From the NCBI RefSeq assembly GCF_946221635.1, contig NZ_CAMIHB010000018.1, forward strand, positions 1 to 64,000: DNA of 64,000 nt, written 5' to 3'. Under the pieces are notes generated by a model that saw only the letters and a program-made list of their open reading frames with translations, was not told the origin of the DNA and did not search any database. Made by a program: the position numbers and the translations under genes. Position 1 is the first letter of the stretch. Every line of letters starts with the position of its first letter. Of this stretch, positions 9,219-19,469 are shown one piece after another. This DNA comes from an uncultured Rhodoferax sp. GTDB lineage: Bacteria; Pseudomonadota; Gammaproteobacteria; Burkholderiales; Burkholderiaceae_C.

Positions 9219-9731
9219 ATGTTTGAAGTGCTCGCTTTCGTTTACGAAAACTACTTTGCGGACGAGGATTGCCCCGAACCCGCCCACCTGCAGCGCAAAC
9301 TGAGCGCCGTAGGCTTCGAAACCGACGAGATCAACGATGCCATCACCTGGCTGGAAGGTCTGCAAACCGCGGCACACCAGGCGCGACGCAAACCGGCCGC
9401 AGACCCTGGCCCGGCAAGCATGGGCCCCATGCCGGAGCCTTGGCTGCGCCAGCCCTCTGCTACCAGCATCCGCATCTACCCCTCGTATGAGCAGAACCAC
9501 CTGGGTCCCCAATGCCTGGGCTTCATCCGTTTCCTGGAGACGGCGGGGGTCTTGCCAGCCCACCTGCGCGAGCTGGTGCTGGACCGCGCCATGGCCGCGC
9601 CCGGTGGCCCCGTCGCGCTGGACGACCTCAAGGTCATCATCCTCATGGTGTTCTGGAGCTTCGGCATGGAGCCCGACGCCCTGGTGCTGGACGAACTCTG
9701 CGACCATGACGGGACGCGCGTAGCGCACTAG
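9219..9731 (+). CDS. smg: Smg family protein (DUF494)
   Basis: A 170-residue member of the Smg/DUF494 family, conserved next to dprA/smf in many proteobacteria. MFEVLAFVYENYF at the N-terminus and a C-terminal DLKVIILMVFW segment are characteristic. Its biochemical role is unknown. The ATG at 9219 matches the family start; a TTG three codons earlier is less likely. The middle section (about residues 55-80) is rich in proline and alanine and looks like a flexible linker. Confidence 0.88.
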   Translation: MFEVLAFVYENYFADEDCPEPAHLQRKLSAVGFETDEINDAITWLEGLQTAAHQARRKPAADPGPASMGPMPEPWLRQPSATSIRIYPSYEQNHLGPQCLGFIRFLETAGVLPAHLRELVLDRAMAAPGGPVALDDLKVIILMVFWSFGMEPDALVLDELCDHDGTRVAH

Positions 9732-9740
9732 TCCATGTGA

Positions 9741-9761
9741 CGCTCGCCCGAAGGGCGTGCG
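9741..9761. terminator. Hairpin between convergent smg and the DUF1631 gene
   Basis: CGC-T-CGCCC-GAA-GGGCG-T-GCG folds into a short stem with one T-T mismatch in the 41-bp gap between two convergent genes. It lacks a T tract, so it may be only a weak or Rho-assisted terminator. Confidence 0.35.
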
Positions 9762-9772
9762 GGCCCAGCTCT

Positions 9773-12427
9773 CTAGGCCAACAGCCGTTCGGGATTGGCT
9801 TCGAGCTTGGCCAGCGCGTCGCGGGTGGCGCGCACGGTGAGCGCCTCCTCTTCCTGCGGCAGCAACAAACCGGCCTGCAGGTAGGCGGCCAGGCGCCCCC
9901 CCTGGATCAGGAAGCTCTTGCCCGCGGTGGACGCAAACAGGTTGAGGTGCTTGCGGTCGCTGCGCCAGGCGAACTGCACCTGGGTGATCTGGTTGTTGTG
10001 GTCCAACGTAAACCAGGAGCCGAGCTGCAATTCCTGCGCCCACGCCATCATGGCCGCCGTGGGCTTGGAGCCACCATTGGCCACCACCTCGATGGCCGAG
10101 GCATCGATACCCAGCATCATTTCGATGCTTTCGGCATCCAGCGGCAGGTCGCCCATGCCGTCTTCGCTCACAAAATCCTCCAGATTGCCCAAGCGCTGCG
10201 CCATCGCGTCGATTTGCGCCTGCGGAATCGCCTGGGTCTTGGACATGAAGGCGTCGGCCAGCGTGTCGCTGATGCGTTTGACGTTGGCCTCCTGCTCGCT
10301 GGGCGCCATGGCCAGCAGGGTCATGCCGGAGCGCAGGCGCAGCAGGAGATTGGGCAGGTCCTGGATGACGCGCGCGCGGTCCGCGCGATTGGGCTTGGCA
10401 CTGGCGGCCCAGATCAGGTCGGTAGCCGACTTCTTGAGCACCAGCGTGTCCGCGTGCTGCGGCCCCTTGCGCACAGCCGCCACCGCCAGCACCTCGGCCC
10501 AAACCTTGAACAGGAAATCCCGAATCTCGTCGCGCACGGGCATGTCTTTCAACATATTGCGCATCTCGATCGTGTACTGGATCGCCAGCGTCTCTTTCTG
10601 CTCGACCTGCTGGGCCACGCTCACCACCTTCTGGGCCGGGCCCTTCTCGGTGAGGAATTTGGCGAGGAATTTCTGGAACTCCTCGAACACGATCTGGTAG
10701 ACCTTCTTGCCGGTCTCCGGGTATTGCTCGATGACCTGCACGATGCGCTTGATCTCGGCCTCCATCGCGCTGCCATGCACACCGGCCGCATCGAAGCCCA
10801 TCACCACCGAGCCCATGCGGTCGATCAACTGCCGCGCGGGGTGGTCCGCCGTCCCAAAGAAGTCTGGGTCCTCCAGCGCCACACGCAAGACCGGCATTTG
10901 CAAACGCGCAAACCAGACGCGGATGCCTGGCGGAATGCGCTCCTCGGCGAGGATGGCCTGGAACATCAGGGCCACGATCTCAATGGTGGCCTTCTCACCC
11001 TTGGTCTCCGCCTTCTTCTTGAGTTCAGCAGTTTTCTCGCGCAGATCCCCCGCGACGCGTGCCACGCCAGCGGGGCTGTAGTCCTCGTACAAGGTACCGC
11101 CTGCGGCATAGACCATGTTGGCAGCCCCAGGCGCAATGGCGGCGGCCAGTGCCGGCGATGGTGCATGGTGGGCCGTCCCGCTGAAATCGCCGCCACCGTG
11201 GCTGACGAACAGGCGGCGGATCTGGCCGAGCACACCCTGGGCACGGCTGCGTGCGCGCGCAATCGGCGTGGTCGCCGTGAGCATGCGGGTCTCTTCACTG
11301 GCGCCATAGGCCTGCCCCGGCATGCTGTGGGCACCGGAGGACTGGCGCCAGAACGGCGTGGGCGACGAGGACGAAACGCCTTGCGGCCCCGAAGCATGGG
11401 GGGCGGCTCCCGCAGCCGGTGCACCACCACCCCACCCCAGACGGCCGCCAAAGAAGCCGCCACCGGAACGCCCAGAAGCAGGAGCCTGCCCCGCGTCTCC
11501 GCCAACACTTGGGGGGGTGCCCGCAGAAAGATATCCGCCGTTGGGCGCCCCCATCGGCGCAGCGCCGTCCATGGCCCCGCCCCCCCCGTGCTGTGGGCCT
11601 TGCGGCCCGCCATAGCCAGGTTGGGCACCGCCCAAGCCCGCATGGCCCGTGGGTGCATAGGCCTGCGCATAGTTGCCGCCGGGGCCGTAGCCAACGTCTC
11701 CAAACCCGCTCGGGGTGGGATCCGCCTGCGGCGGCATGCCTGGTGCAGCCGGAGGACGTGGTCTTTGCGGCGCGCGCACCGGCGCCTTGACGCGGTCCTT
11801 GAGTTCAATGGTGGGCATCACGCCCTTGCTGACGAGTAGCTCATTGGCGTTCTTGTAGGCCACAACCAGGCGTTCGATGAGCAAACGCTGCACCACCTCA
11901 TTGACCATGGGCCACGATTCGCCGGGCATGCCGGCCTGGGCCCACTGCTCCACCATGAGCAGCACCAGCACCTCGGGGCGCAGAAGGTCATTGCCCTCCA
12001 ACTCTTCCCGGTTCTCCAGAAAGCGCATGCGCACGCGCAGGTCATCCAGCTGGGGCAGCACTTTTTCATTGACCGCCAGCACCAGGCGCGAGGCCAGGAT
12101 CTTGTTCTCCACCACCTCGGTGCCCACCAGCTCCAGGCCCGCGGACTCCAGGGAGCGCTCCTTTTTTTGCTTGGGCGGATCCAGACACTCACGCCAGGCC
12201 TTCATGGTGCCGTCCAGCCACAGCGGGCGGCAGTTCTTGTAGGCCATCCAGATGTCGCGGCGCAGCTGGGACTCGCGTGCGTTGACCAGCTCATCCATCA
12301 GCGCCGTGAGGCGTTCCTGCACCGCCCCGCTGATCTCCAGCGCCGCTTTGCCCGCCTCCGTCAGGAAGCGCTCACGCAGGGCGCGTGCCAGCTGCATGCG
12401 GGGAGTCAGTGCGGGAGCGGTAGCCAT
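9773..12427 (-). CDS. DUF1631 domain-containing protein
   Basis: Large cytoplasmic protein of 884 residues belonging to DUF1631, a family I know mainly from beta- and gammaproteobacteria and whose function is not established. The N-terminal 200 residues (RDIWMAYKNCRPLWLDG, VNEKVLPQLDDLRVRMRFLE) and the C-terminal third are helical and conserved-looking. A glycine/proline/alanine-rich low-complexity stretch at about residues 215-390 separates them. No signal peptide, membrane helix or catalytic motif was found. It lies 18 bp after secF on the same strand, at the end of the yajC-secD-secF run, and may be cotranscribed. Confidence 0.85.
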   Translation of the reverse strand: MATAPALTPRMQLARALRERFLTEAGKAALEISGAVQERLTALMDELVNARESQLRRDIWMAYKNCRPLWLDGTMKAWRECLDPPKQKKERSLESAGLELVGTEVVENKILASRLVLAVNEKVLPQLDDLRVRMRFLENREELEGNDLLRPEVLVLLMVEQWAQAGMPGESWPMVNEVVQRLLIERLVVAYKNANELLVSKGVMPTIELKDRVKAPVRAPQRPRPPAAPGMPPQADPTPSGFGDVGYGPGGNYAQAYAPTGHAGLGGAQPGYGGPQGPQHGGGGAMDGAAPMGAPNGGYLSAGTPPSVGGDAGQAPASGRSGGGFFGGRLGWGGGAPAAGAAPHASGPQGVSSSSPTPFWRQSSGAHSMPGQAYGASEETRMLTATTPIARARSRAQGVLGQIRRLFVSHGGGDFSGTAHHAPSPALAAAIAPGAANMVYAAGGTLYEDYSPAGVARVAGDLREKTAELKKKAETKGEKATIEIVALMFQAILAEERIPPGIRVWFARLQMPVLRVALEDPDFFGTADHPARQLIDRMGSVVMGFDAAGVHGSAMEAEIKRIVQVIEQYPETGKKVYQIVFEEFQKFLAKFLTEKGPAQKVVSVAQQVEQKETLAIQYTIEMRNMLKDMPVRDEIRDFLFKVWAEVLAVAAVRKGPQHADTLVLKKSATDLIWAASAKPNRADRARVIQDLPNLLLRLRSGMTLLAMAPSEQEANVKRISDTLADAFMSKTQAIPQAQIDAMAQRLGNLEDFVSEDGMGDLPLDAESIEMMLGIDASAIEVVANGGSKPTAAMMAWAQELQLGSWFTLDHNNQITQVQFAWRSDRKHLNLFASTAGKSFLIQGGRLAAYLQAGLLLPQEEEALTVRATRDALAKLEANPERLLA

Positions 12428-12445
12428 GGAAGTGAAGCTTAAACC

Positions 12446-13402
12446 TTAAACGGCCGCGCCTGCATTGGGATCATTCGGATCCAGATCTTTTTTGGCGGTG
12501 TTTCCCTTGACCAGGTCTTCCCGCTGGATGCCCAGCCACATGGCGATTGCCGCCGCCACGAAGACCGAGGAGTAAATGCCGAACAGGATGCCGATGGTCA
12601 GCGCCAGCGCAAAGTAATGCAGGGTCGCGCCGCCGAACAGCAGCATCGACAGGACCATGAGCTGGGTGGAGCCGTGGGTGATGATGGTGCGGCTGATGGT
12701 GGAGGTGATCGCGTTGTCGATGATCTCCACGGTGTTCATCTTGCGATAGCGCCGGAAGTTCTCACGGATCCGGTCGAAGATCACCACCGATTCGTTGACC
12801 GAATATCCCAGCACGGCCAGCACCGCAGCCAGCACCGGCAGCGAGAACTCCCACTGGAAAAAGGCGAAGAAGCCGAGGATGATGACCACATCATGCAGGT
12901 TGGCGATGATGGCTGCCACGGCGAACTTCCACTCGAAGCGGACGGCCAGGTAGATGACAATGCCCACCACCACAAAGGCCAGGGCCTTGAGGCCGTCCAC
13001 CGCCAGCTCGTCGCCCACCTGGGGCCCGACAAATTCGGTGCGACGCAGGGTAGCGGAGGCGTCGGCCGCCTTGAGTGCAGTGAGAACCGTCTCACTCTGC
13101 TGGCTGGAGCTGCTGCCCTTCTGCACCGGCATGCGGATCAGCACATCCTGCGCGGTGCCGAAATTCTGCACCTGCACATCCTTGATACCCAGCTTGTCGA
13201 TGGTGGCACGCACCGTGTTCAGATCCGCCGGCTGGGCATAGCTGACTTCCATCAGGGTGCCACCGGTGAATTCCACCGACAGGTGCAGACCACGGGAAAA
13301 GAGAAAGAAAACGGCCGCCAGAAAGGTCACCAGCGACACCACGTTGAACACCAATGCATTCCGCATGAACGGAATGTCACGGCGAATTTTGAAGAATTCC
13401 AT
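12446..13402 (-). CDS. secF: Protein translocase subunit SecF
   Basis: Membrane subunit of SecDF-YajC, which uses proton-motive force to pull proteins through SecYEG. The protein is 318 residues with six predicted membrane segments. The first follows residue 12. A periplasmic domain opens with VEFTGGTLMEV, and the C-terminal membrane part carries the conserved ESVVIFDRIREN near residue 205 and the SISRTIITHGSTQL-like segment near 235. It follows secD after 14 bp in the conserved yajC-secD-secF order. Confidence 0.97.
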   Translation of the reverse strand: MEFFKIRRDIPFMRNALVFNVVSLVTFLAAVFFLFSRGLHLSVEFTGGTLMEVSYAQPADLNTVRATIDKLGIKDVQVQNFGTAQDVLIRMPVQKGSSSSQQSETVLTALKAADASATLRRTEFVGPQVGDELAVDGLKALAFVVVGIVIYLAVRFEWKFAVAAIIANLHDVVIILGFFAFFQWEFSLPVLAAVLAVLGYSVNESVVIFDRIRENFRRYRKMNTVEIIDNAITSTISRTIITHGSTQLMVLSMLLFGGATLHYFALALTIGILFGIYSSVFVAAAIAMWLGIQREDLVKGNTAKKDLDPNDPNAGAAV

Positions 13403-13416
13403 GCGCTCTATACCTT

Positions 13417-15297
13417 TTAGTTGGTCGTTACCTGATTGCCGGAATCAGGACGCCACACCGTGCCAATGGAAACGGTCTTGAGCTTCTTTTGCCTACCGTA
13501 CCACAAATTCACCACACCCCGGGAGAAGAACACCCCGGAGAACATGCTGGTCAGAATGCCCAGGCAGTGCACCACGGCAAAGCCGCGCACCGGGCCCGAG
13601 CCGAAAGCCAGCAAGGCCAAACCGGCGATCAGGGTGGTGACGTTGGAGTCGATGATGGTGGCCCAGGCGCGGTCGTAACCGGCGTGGATGGCGGCCTGCG
13701 GCGAAGCACCGTTGCGCAGTTCCTCGCGCACACGCTCGTTGATCAGCACGTTGGCGTCAATCGCCATCCCCAGCACCAGCGCCATGGCGGCCATGCCCGG
13801 CAGCGTCAGCGTGGCCTGCAGCATGGACAGCACGGCCACCAGCAGCAAGAGGTTGAAGGCCAGCGCAATGCTGGAGATCACGCCGAACAGCATGTAGTAG
13901 ATGCACATGAAGATGGCCACGGCCACAAAGCCCCAGGTCACGCTGTGGAAGCCCTTGGCAATGTTTTCGGCCCCCAGGCTGGGGCCGATGGTGCGCTCTT
14001 CGATGATTTCCATGGGCGCGGCCAGCGAACCGGCGCGCAGCAGCAGCGCGGTATCGGCCGCTTCCACCGTGGTCATGCGACCGGAGATTTGCACGCGGCC
14101 ACCACCGATTTCGGAGCGGATCACCGGCGCCGTCACGACTTCGCCCTTGCCCTTTTCGAACAGCAGAATGGCCATGCGCTTGTTGATGTTCTCGCGCGTC
14201 ACATCGCGGAAGATACGCGCACCCTTGGCGTCCAGCGACAGGTTGACCGTAGGCTCCTGGGTCTGGCTGTCAAAACCGGGCTGGGCGTCGGTCAGGTTTT
14301 CACCGGTCAGAATCACCTGCTTCTTCACGATCACGCCTTGGCCGCTGCGCTCCAGGTAACGCTCGGAGCCAAACGGCACGGGGCCGGCACCGGATTCGGC
14401 GCCGCGCGCTTCGGCACTTTCATCCACCATGCGGATTTCCAGCGTGGCGGTACGGCCCAGAATGTCCTTGGCCTTGGCCGTGTCCTGCACACCGGGCAGC
14501 TGCACCACGATGCGGTCCAGCCCTTGCTGCTGGATCACGGGTTCGGCCACGCCGAGTTCGTTGATGCGGTTGTGCAGGGTGGTGATGTTCTGCTTGAGAG
14601 CCTGCTCCTGCACCGTGCGGGCGGAGGTGGGCTTGATGGACGCCACCATCTTGATATCGGCACCATCCGGCGTTTCCACCGTGGTCAGATCGGCAAACTG
14701 ATCCTGGATGATGCGCTTGGCGGCCTCGGCCGTTGCGGCTTCGCGGAAACGGATTTCAATGGTCTGGCCGTTGCGGGCAATGCCACTGTGGCGCACATTC
14801 TTCTCGCGCAGCACGCTGCGGATGTCACCCGACAGGGATTCGGCCTTCTTGGTCAGTGCGGCCTGCATGTCGACCTGCAGCATGAAGTGCACACCACCAC
14901 GCAGGTCCAGGCCCAGGTACATGGGCGAAGCGCGCATGGCCGTGAGCCAGGCCGGGGAGCGTGACAGCAGGTTCAGCGCGACCACGAAGGAAGGGTCGGC
15001 TGCATCCGGGTTCAGGGCCTTCTGCAGGGCATCCTTGGCCTTGAGCTGGGCGTCCGTGTCGGCAAAACGGGCCTTGATGGAGCCGTTTTCCAAGGCGATG
15101 GCTTCGGGCTGCAGGCCTGTGGCCTTGAGCACCTCCTCGACTTTGGCGAGGGTGCTGTTGTCGAGCTTGAGGATCGCCTTGGCCGGGGAGACCTGCACCG
15201 CAGGCGCCTCACCAAACACATTGGGCAGGGCATACAGGCCTGCCACCACGAGCGCGATCAGGATGATCGCGTACTTCCATACCGGGTAACGGTTCAT
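13417..15297 (-). CDS. secD: Protein translocase subunit SecD
   Basis: Large subunit of the SecDF-YajC accessory translocase. The protein is 626 residues, normal for the proteobacterial form. It has an N-terminal membrane anchor (YAIILIALVVAGLYALPN), a large periplasmic region with LGLDLRGGVHFMLQVD near residue 128, and a C-terminal five-helix membrane part with the signature GMAIDANVLINERVREEL near 515. It lies between yajC and secF with gaps of 24 and 14 bp, so the three form one operon. Confidence 0.98.
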   Translation of the reverse strand: MNRYPVWKYAIILIALVVAGLYALPNVFGEAPAVQVSPAKAILKLDNSTLAKVEEVLKATGLQPEAIALENGSIKARFADTDAQLKAKDALQKALNPDAADPSFVVALNLLSRSPAWLTAMRASPMYLGLDLRGGVHFMLQVDMQAALTKKAESLSGDIRSVLREKNVRHSGIARNGQTIEIRFREAATAEAAKRIIQDQFADLTTVETPDGADIKMVASIKPTSARTVQEQALKQNITTLHNRINELGVAEPVIQQQGLDRIVVQLPGVQDTAKAKDILGRTATLEIRMVDESAEARGAESGAGPVPFGSERYLERSGQGVIVKKQVILTGENLTDAQPGFDSQTQEPTVNLSLDAKGARIFRDVTRENINKRMAILLFEKGKGEVVTAPVIRSEIGGGRVQISGRMTTVEAADTALLLRAGSLAAPMEIIEERTIGPSLGAENIAKGFHSVTWGFVAVAIFMCIYYMLFGVISSIALAFNLLLLVAVLSMLQATLTLPGMAAMALVLGMAIDANVLINERVREELRNGASPQAAIHAGYDRAWATIIDSNVTTLIAGLALLAFGSGPVRGFAVVHCLGILTSMFSGVFFSRGVVNLWYGRQKKLKTVSIGTVWRPDSGNQVTTN

Positions 15298-15321
15298 GAT
15301 CGCGCGTCGCTTCGGGAAGAA

Positions 15322-15654
15322 TTACTTGATGGAGCCCTTGGGCAGCACTTGCACCACGGCGCTGCGCTGAACCTGAACTTCAACGCCGCTGGCCACTTCC
15401 AGGCCGACATAGCTGTCGCCCAGCTTGCTGATCTTGCCCAGCACGCCACCGGCGGTCACCACTTCATCCCCCTTGGCCAGGGCATCGAGCATGGCACGGT
15501 GTTCCTTCTGCTTCTTCATCTGGGGACGGATCATCACGAAGTACAGCACCACAAACATCAGCACCAGGGGCAGCATGCCCATCAGGCTGGAGGACATGTC
15601 ACCCCCCGCAGCAGCGGCAGGGGCGGTTTGGGCAAAGGCAGAAGAAATAAACAC
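15322..15654 (-). CDS. yajC: Preprotein translocase subunit YajC
   Basis: Small single-pass inner membrane protein that associates with SecD and SecF. A 110-residue form is obtained from the GTG at 15654, which has a GGAG site 7 nt upstream. The longer TTG at 15660 leaves only 1 nt of spacing. A membrane helix (LVLMFVVLYFVMIRPQMKK) lies near residues 30-48, and the family segment GDEVVTAGGVLGKI follows. It is the first gene of the operon. The usual upstream tgt/queA pair is absent; the gene upstream is an indolepyruvate oxidoreductase. Confidence 0.95.
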   Translation of the reverse strand: MFISSAFAQTAPAAAAGGDMSSSLMGMLPLVLMFVVLYFVMIRPQMKKQKEHRAMLDALAKGDEVVTAGGVLGKISKLGDSYVGLEVASGVEVQVQRSAVVQVLPKGSIK

Positions 15655-15773
15655 AGGCAAACTCCACTAGAAGGAATCAAAAAGCGCTTTCCCTGGAAGG
15701 ACGGAATAGGCGCGCGCAGACGCCCACCCCTATCCGGGGAAGCAACCGGGCATTGTAAGCGGGGGGAAAGGCC

Positions 15774-18700
15774 CTAGGCGGCCTGGGTCTGCTTGACAGC
15801 GGGGGTCTGGCGGTATTTGTCCAGCAGAAGCGTCCACTGCTGGCGCGCGGCCTGCAGGTGGCGTGCCTTGACGTGGCCAAAACCGCGGATTTGCTCGGGC
15901 ACGCGGGCAAAGGCGGCGGCGGCATCCCGATTGCCGGCGCCGAGCGTGGGCAGCAAGGATTCGATGGCCGCGCGGTACTCGCCAATCAAGGCCCGCTCCT
16001 CGCGGCGCTCGGCGGTGTAGCCGAACACGTCCAGCGCCGTGCCGCGCAGTCCTTTCAGGGAGGCCAGCAGGCCGAACACCGGGCGCACCCAGCCGCCAAA
16101 ACGCCTCTTTTGCAACTCACCCAGGTCATTCCTGCGGGCCAGCAGGGGCGGTGCCAGGTGGTAAGCCAGCTTGAAATCGCCCTCGAACATGCCTTCGACC
16201 TTGGCACGGAAGGCCGCATCGGTGTGCAGGCGGGCCACCTCGTACTCGTCCTTGTAGGCCATGAGCTTGAACAGGTAGCGGGCCACAGCCTCAGACAGCG
16301 GCAGCTTGTCGCCACCCGCTGCGGCCGCTTCGGCAGTGCGCACCCGGGCCACAAAGTCGGCATAGCTTTGGGCGTAGGCGGCGTTTTGGTAGCTGGTCAG
16401 GAATTCGACACGCTTGCGCACCAGCACGTCGAGCGACTGCGGGCTGCGCGGCGTGAAGGCGATGACCTGCCCGGGGTTGAGCGCACGCTGCACGGCCGGC
16501 CAATCCACCGCGGCACGGCGGCCCCACTCAAAGGCGATCTTGTTGTTGGCCACGGCCACGGCATTGAGTTCGATGGCGCGCATCAGTGAGGCCTGGCCCA
16601 GCGGAATCCATCCCTTTTGCCAGGCGTAGCCCAGCATCATGGGGTTGGTGTAGATGCTGTCGCCCATGAGCTGGGTGGCCACGGCGTCGGCGTTGAACAG
16701 GCCCAGGTTGGCCTCGCCCACGGTCTTGGCAATGTCAGCCACGCACTGCTCGCCGGGGTTGCTCCAGTTGGCGTTCTTCACAAAGGCTGCCGTGGGCGCG
16801 CTGTTGGCGTTGAGCGCCACATGGGTGCGGCCTGGGCGCATGCGCACCAGGGTTTCCTTGCCGGCCACCACGATAGGGTCGCAGCCCAGCACCAGATCAG
16901 CCGAGGCCGTGCCCACGCGGGTGGTGCGGATGGCGTCCTGGTTCGCACCGATGAGCACATGGCTCCAGGTCGCGCCGCCCTTCTGGGCCAGGCCACCCGC
17001 GTCCTGCGTGACGATGCCCTTGCCTTCCAGGTGCGCGGCGACTCCCAGCAGCTGGCCAATGGTGATGACCCCCGTGCCACCCACGCCCGCCACGATGGTG
17101 CCCCAGACGCCGCCGGTGGCCATCGTCAGATCGGGAATTTGCGGTTCGGGCAGGGCGGGCCAGGCGGTGGCACCGTCGCCGGCCTTGGGCTTGGCGGCCT
17201 TCTTGAGGCTGCCACCCTCCACCGTCACGAAGCTGGGGCAGAAGCCCTTGACGCAGGAAAAGTCCTTGTTGCAGCTGCTCTGGTTGATCTGGCGCTTGCG
17301 GCCGAATTCGGTCTCCAGCGGTTCCACGCTCATACAGTTGCTTTGCACGCTGCAGTCGCCGCAGCCTTCGCACACCAGCTCGTTGATGACCACGCGCTTG
17401 GCCGGGTCCACCAGGCTGCCGCGCTTGCGGCGGCGGCGCTTCTCGGTGGCACAGGTCTGGTCGTAAATGATGACGGTGGTGCCCTTGATCTCGCGGAACT
17501 CGCGCTGGATGCGGTCCAGTGCGTCGCGGTGCTCGATGGCAATGCCCTCGGGCAGGCCCACCACGTCGTCGTACTTCTCGGGCTCGTCCGTCACCACTAC
17601 GATTTTGATAGCGCCTTCCGCACGCATGCTCTGGGCGATCTGCACCACAGAGTGCCCTTCGGGGCGCTCGCCCACCTGCTGGCCACCGGTCATGGCCACG
17701 GCATCGTTGTAGAGGATCTTGTAGGTGATGTTCACACCCGCGGCGATGCTCTGGCGCACCGCCAGCAGGCCGCTGTGGAAGTAGGTGCCGTCGCCCAGGT
17801 TGGCGAAGATGTGCTTCTCGTTGGTGAACGGCTGCTGGCCCACCCAGGGCACGCCCTCACCGCCCATCTGCGTGAAGCCGTCGGTGCTGCGATCCATCCA
17901 GATGGTCATGAAGTGGCAGCCGATGCCGGCCATGGCGCGTGAGCCCTCGGGCACGCGGGTGCTGGTGTTGTGCGGGCAGCCCGAGCAGAACCAGGGCTGG
18001 CGGTCCGCGCCCTTGGTGCCGGCCAGCTCGATGGCGTGCATGGCGCGTTCCTTGGCTTCCAGGATGGCCATCTGCGCGTCGATGCGGGCGCTGGTGTCGG
18101 CGTCCAGCCCCAGCTTCTTGATGCGCTGGGCAATGGCACGCGCAATCAGCGCGGGCGAGAGGTCGGCATTGGCGCGCAAGAGCGTGTTGGCCGTGGGGTT
18201 GGGCATGGACCACTCGCCACCCGCGCCGTAGTGGTCCGGCGTTTCCACCTCGTTGAACTTGCCCAGCACCGTGGGCCGCACATCGGCGCGCCAGTTGTAG
18301 AGCTCTTCCTTGAGCTGGTATTCGATGACCTGGCGTTTTTCTTCCACCACCAGAATCTCTTGCAGGCCGGTGGCGAACTCGCGTGTGAGCTGGGCCTCCA
18401 GCGGCCAGACCACGCCCACCTTGTGCAGGCGGATGCCGATACGCTGGCACGTGGCGTCGTCCAGCCCCAGGTCGGCCAGGGCCTGGCGCGTGTCGTTGTA
18501 GGCCTTGCCGCTGGCGATGATGCCGAAGCGGTCGTTCGGGCCTTCGATGACGTTGTAGTTGAGCCGGTTGGCGCGGATGTAGGCCAGCGCGGCATACCAC
18601 TTGTAGTCCATGAGCCGGGCTTCCTGCTCCAGCGCATGGTCGGGCCAGCGGATGTGCAGGCCGCCCGGGGGAATCTCGAAATCGGCCGGCACACGGGTGA

Positions 18701-19406
18701 TCACGCGGTCCGGATCGATCATCACGGTGGCACTGGACTCCACGATTTCCTGAATCGTCTTCATGCCCGCCCACACGCCGGAGAAGCGGCTCATGGCAAA
18801 GGCGTGCAGGCCCAGGTCCAGGATTTCCTGCACATTGGCCGGGAAAAACACCGGTGTGCCGCAGGCCTTGAAGATGTGGTCGCTCTGGTGCGCAGCCGTG
18901 CTGCTCTTGGAGATGTGGTCATCCCCCGCCACCGCAATCACGCCGCCCCAGGGCGTGGTGCCTGCCATGTTGGCGTGCTTGAAGACGTCGGAGCAGCGGT
19001 CCACGCCCGGGCCCTTGCCGTACCAGATGCCGAACACGCCGTCGTACTTGTTGCTGCCGGGTGGGGCAAAGCCCAGTTGCTGCGTGCCCCACAGGGCGGT
19101 GGCGGCCAGCTCTTCATTGACGCCGGGCTGGAAGTGGATGTGGTGGGCTTCCAGGTACTTCTGCGCCTTGACCAGGGACTGGTCGTAGGTGCCCAGCGGC
19201 GAACCGCGGTAGCCGCTGATGAAGCCGGCGGTGTTCTTGCCCAGGCGCTGGTCGCGTACGCGCTGCAGCATGGGCAGCTTGACCAGGGCCTGCACCCCGC
19301 TCATGAAGGCGCGACCGTAGTCGAGTGCGTATTTGTCGTCGAGGGTGACCGTGTCCAGCGCCGTGCGGATGTGCTCGGGCAGGTCCCGGTTGAGGGGTGC
19401 ATTCAT
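15774..19406 (-). CDS. Indolepyruvate ferredoxin oxidoreductase, fused alpha-beta-gamma form
   Basis: A single 1210-residue polypeptide of the 2-oxoacid:ferredoxin oxidoreductase superfamily. It carries out oxidative decarboxylation of aryl pyruvates, or possibly branched-chain 2-oxoacids, to acyl-CoA with ferredoxin reduction. The N-terminal part binds thiamine diphosphate. The segment CSGCPHNTSTRVPEGS lies near residue 485 and GIGCHFMTIWMDR just after. A cysteine-rich iron-sulfur stretch follows near 650-700 (CEGCGDCSVQSNC ... CVKGFCPSF). A gamma-type domain with GVGGTGVITIGQLLG begins near 770. MNAPLNRDL has a GGAG site 9 nt upstream. An Lrp-type regulator is divergent, fitting control by amino acids. 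The exact substrate is not determined by sequence. Confidence 0.9.
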   Translation of the reverse strand: MNAPLNRDLPEHIRTALDTVTLDDKYALDYGRAFMSGVQALVKLPMLQRVRDQRLGKNTAGFISGYRGSPLGTYDQSLVKAQKYLEAHHIHFQPGVNEELAATALWGTQQLGFAPPGSNKYDGVFGIWYGKGPGVDRCSDVFKHANMAGTTPWGGVIAVAGDDHISKSSTAAHQSDHIFKACGTPVFFPANVQEILDLGLHAFAMSRFSGVWAGMKTIQEIVESSATVMIDPDRVITRVPADFEIPPGGLHIRWPDHALEQEARLMDYKWYAALAYIRANRLNYNVIEGPNDRFGIIASGKAYNDTRQALADLGLDDATCQRIGIRLHKVGVVWPLEAQLTREFATGLQEILVVEEKRQVIEYQLKEELYNWRADVRPTVLGKFNEVETPDHYGAGGEWSMPNPTANTLLRANADLSPALIARAIAQRIKKLGLDADTSARIDAQMAILEAKERAMHAIELAGTKGADRQPWFCSGCPHNTSTRVPEGSRAMAGIGCHFMTIWMDRSTDGFTQMGGEGVPWVGQQPFTNEKHIFANLGDGTYFHSGLLAVRQSIAAGVNITYKILYNDAVAMTGGQQVGERPEGHSVVQIAQSMRAEGAIKIVVVTDEPEKYDDVVGLPEGIAIEHRDALDRIQREFREIKGTTVIIYDQTCATEKRRRRKRGSLVDPAKRVVINELVCEGCGDCSVQSNCMSVEPLETEFGRKRQINQSSCNKDFSCVKGFCPSFVTVEGGSLKKAAKPKAGDGATAWPALPEPQIPDLTMATGGVWGTIVAGVGGTGVITIGQLLGVAAHLEGKGIVTQDAGGLAQKGGATWSHVLIGANQDAIRTTRVGTASADLVLGCDPIVVAGKETLVRMRPGRTHVALNANSAPTAAFVKNANWSNPGEQCVADIAKTVGEANLGLFNADAVATQLMGDSIYTNPMMLGYAWQKGWIPLGQASLMRAIELNAVAVANNKIAFEWGRRAAVDWPAVQRALNPGQVIAFTPRSPQSLDVLVRKRVEFLTSYQNAAYAQSYADFVARVRTAEAAAAGGDKLPLSEAVARYLFKLMAYKDEYEVARLHTDAAFRAKVEGMFEGDFKLAYHLAPPLLARRNDLGELQKRRFGGWVRPVFGLLASLKGLRGTALDVFGYTAERREERALIGEYRAAIESLLPTLGAGNRDAAAAFARVPEQIRGFGHVKARHLQAARQQWTLLLDKYRQTPAVKQTQAA

Positions 19407-19469
19407 GGTGCGTGTCTCCGTTATGGTTGTGCGCAAAGTGTAGGCGCCTGGCCCGGATATGTCTTTGCT

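Noticed and set aside
17590..17625. A GCTATCAAAATCGTAG-like string inside the indolepyruvate oxidoreductase gene
   Set aside because: It looks like a repeat hairpin arm, but the CCCCCG box at the fixed spacing is missing and the protein (EGAIKIVVVTDEP) is ordinary for the family.
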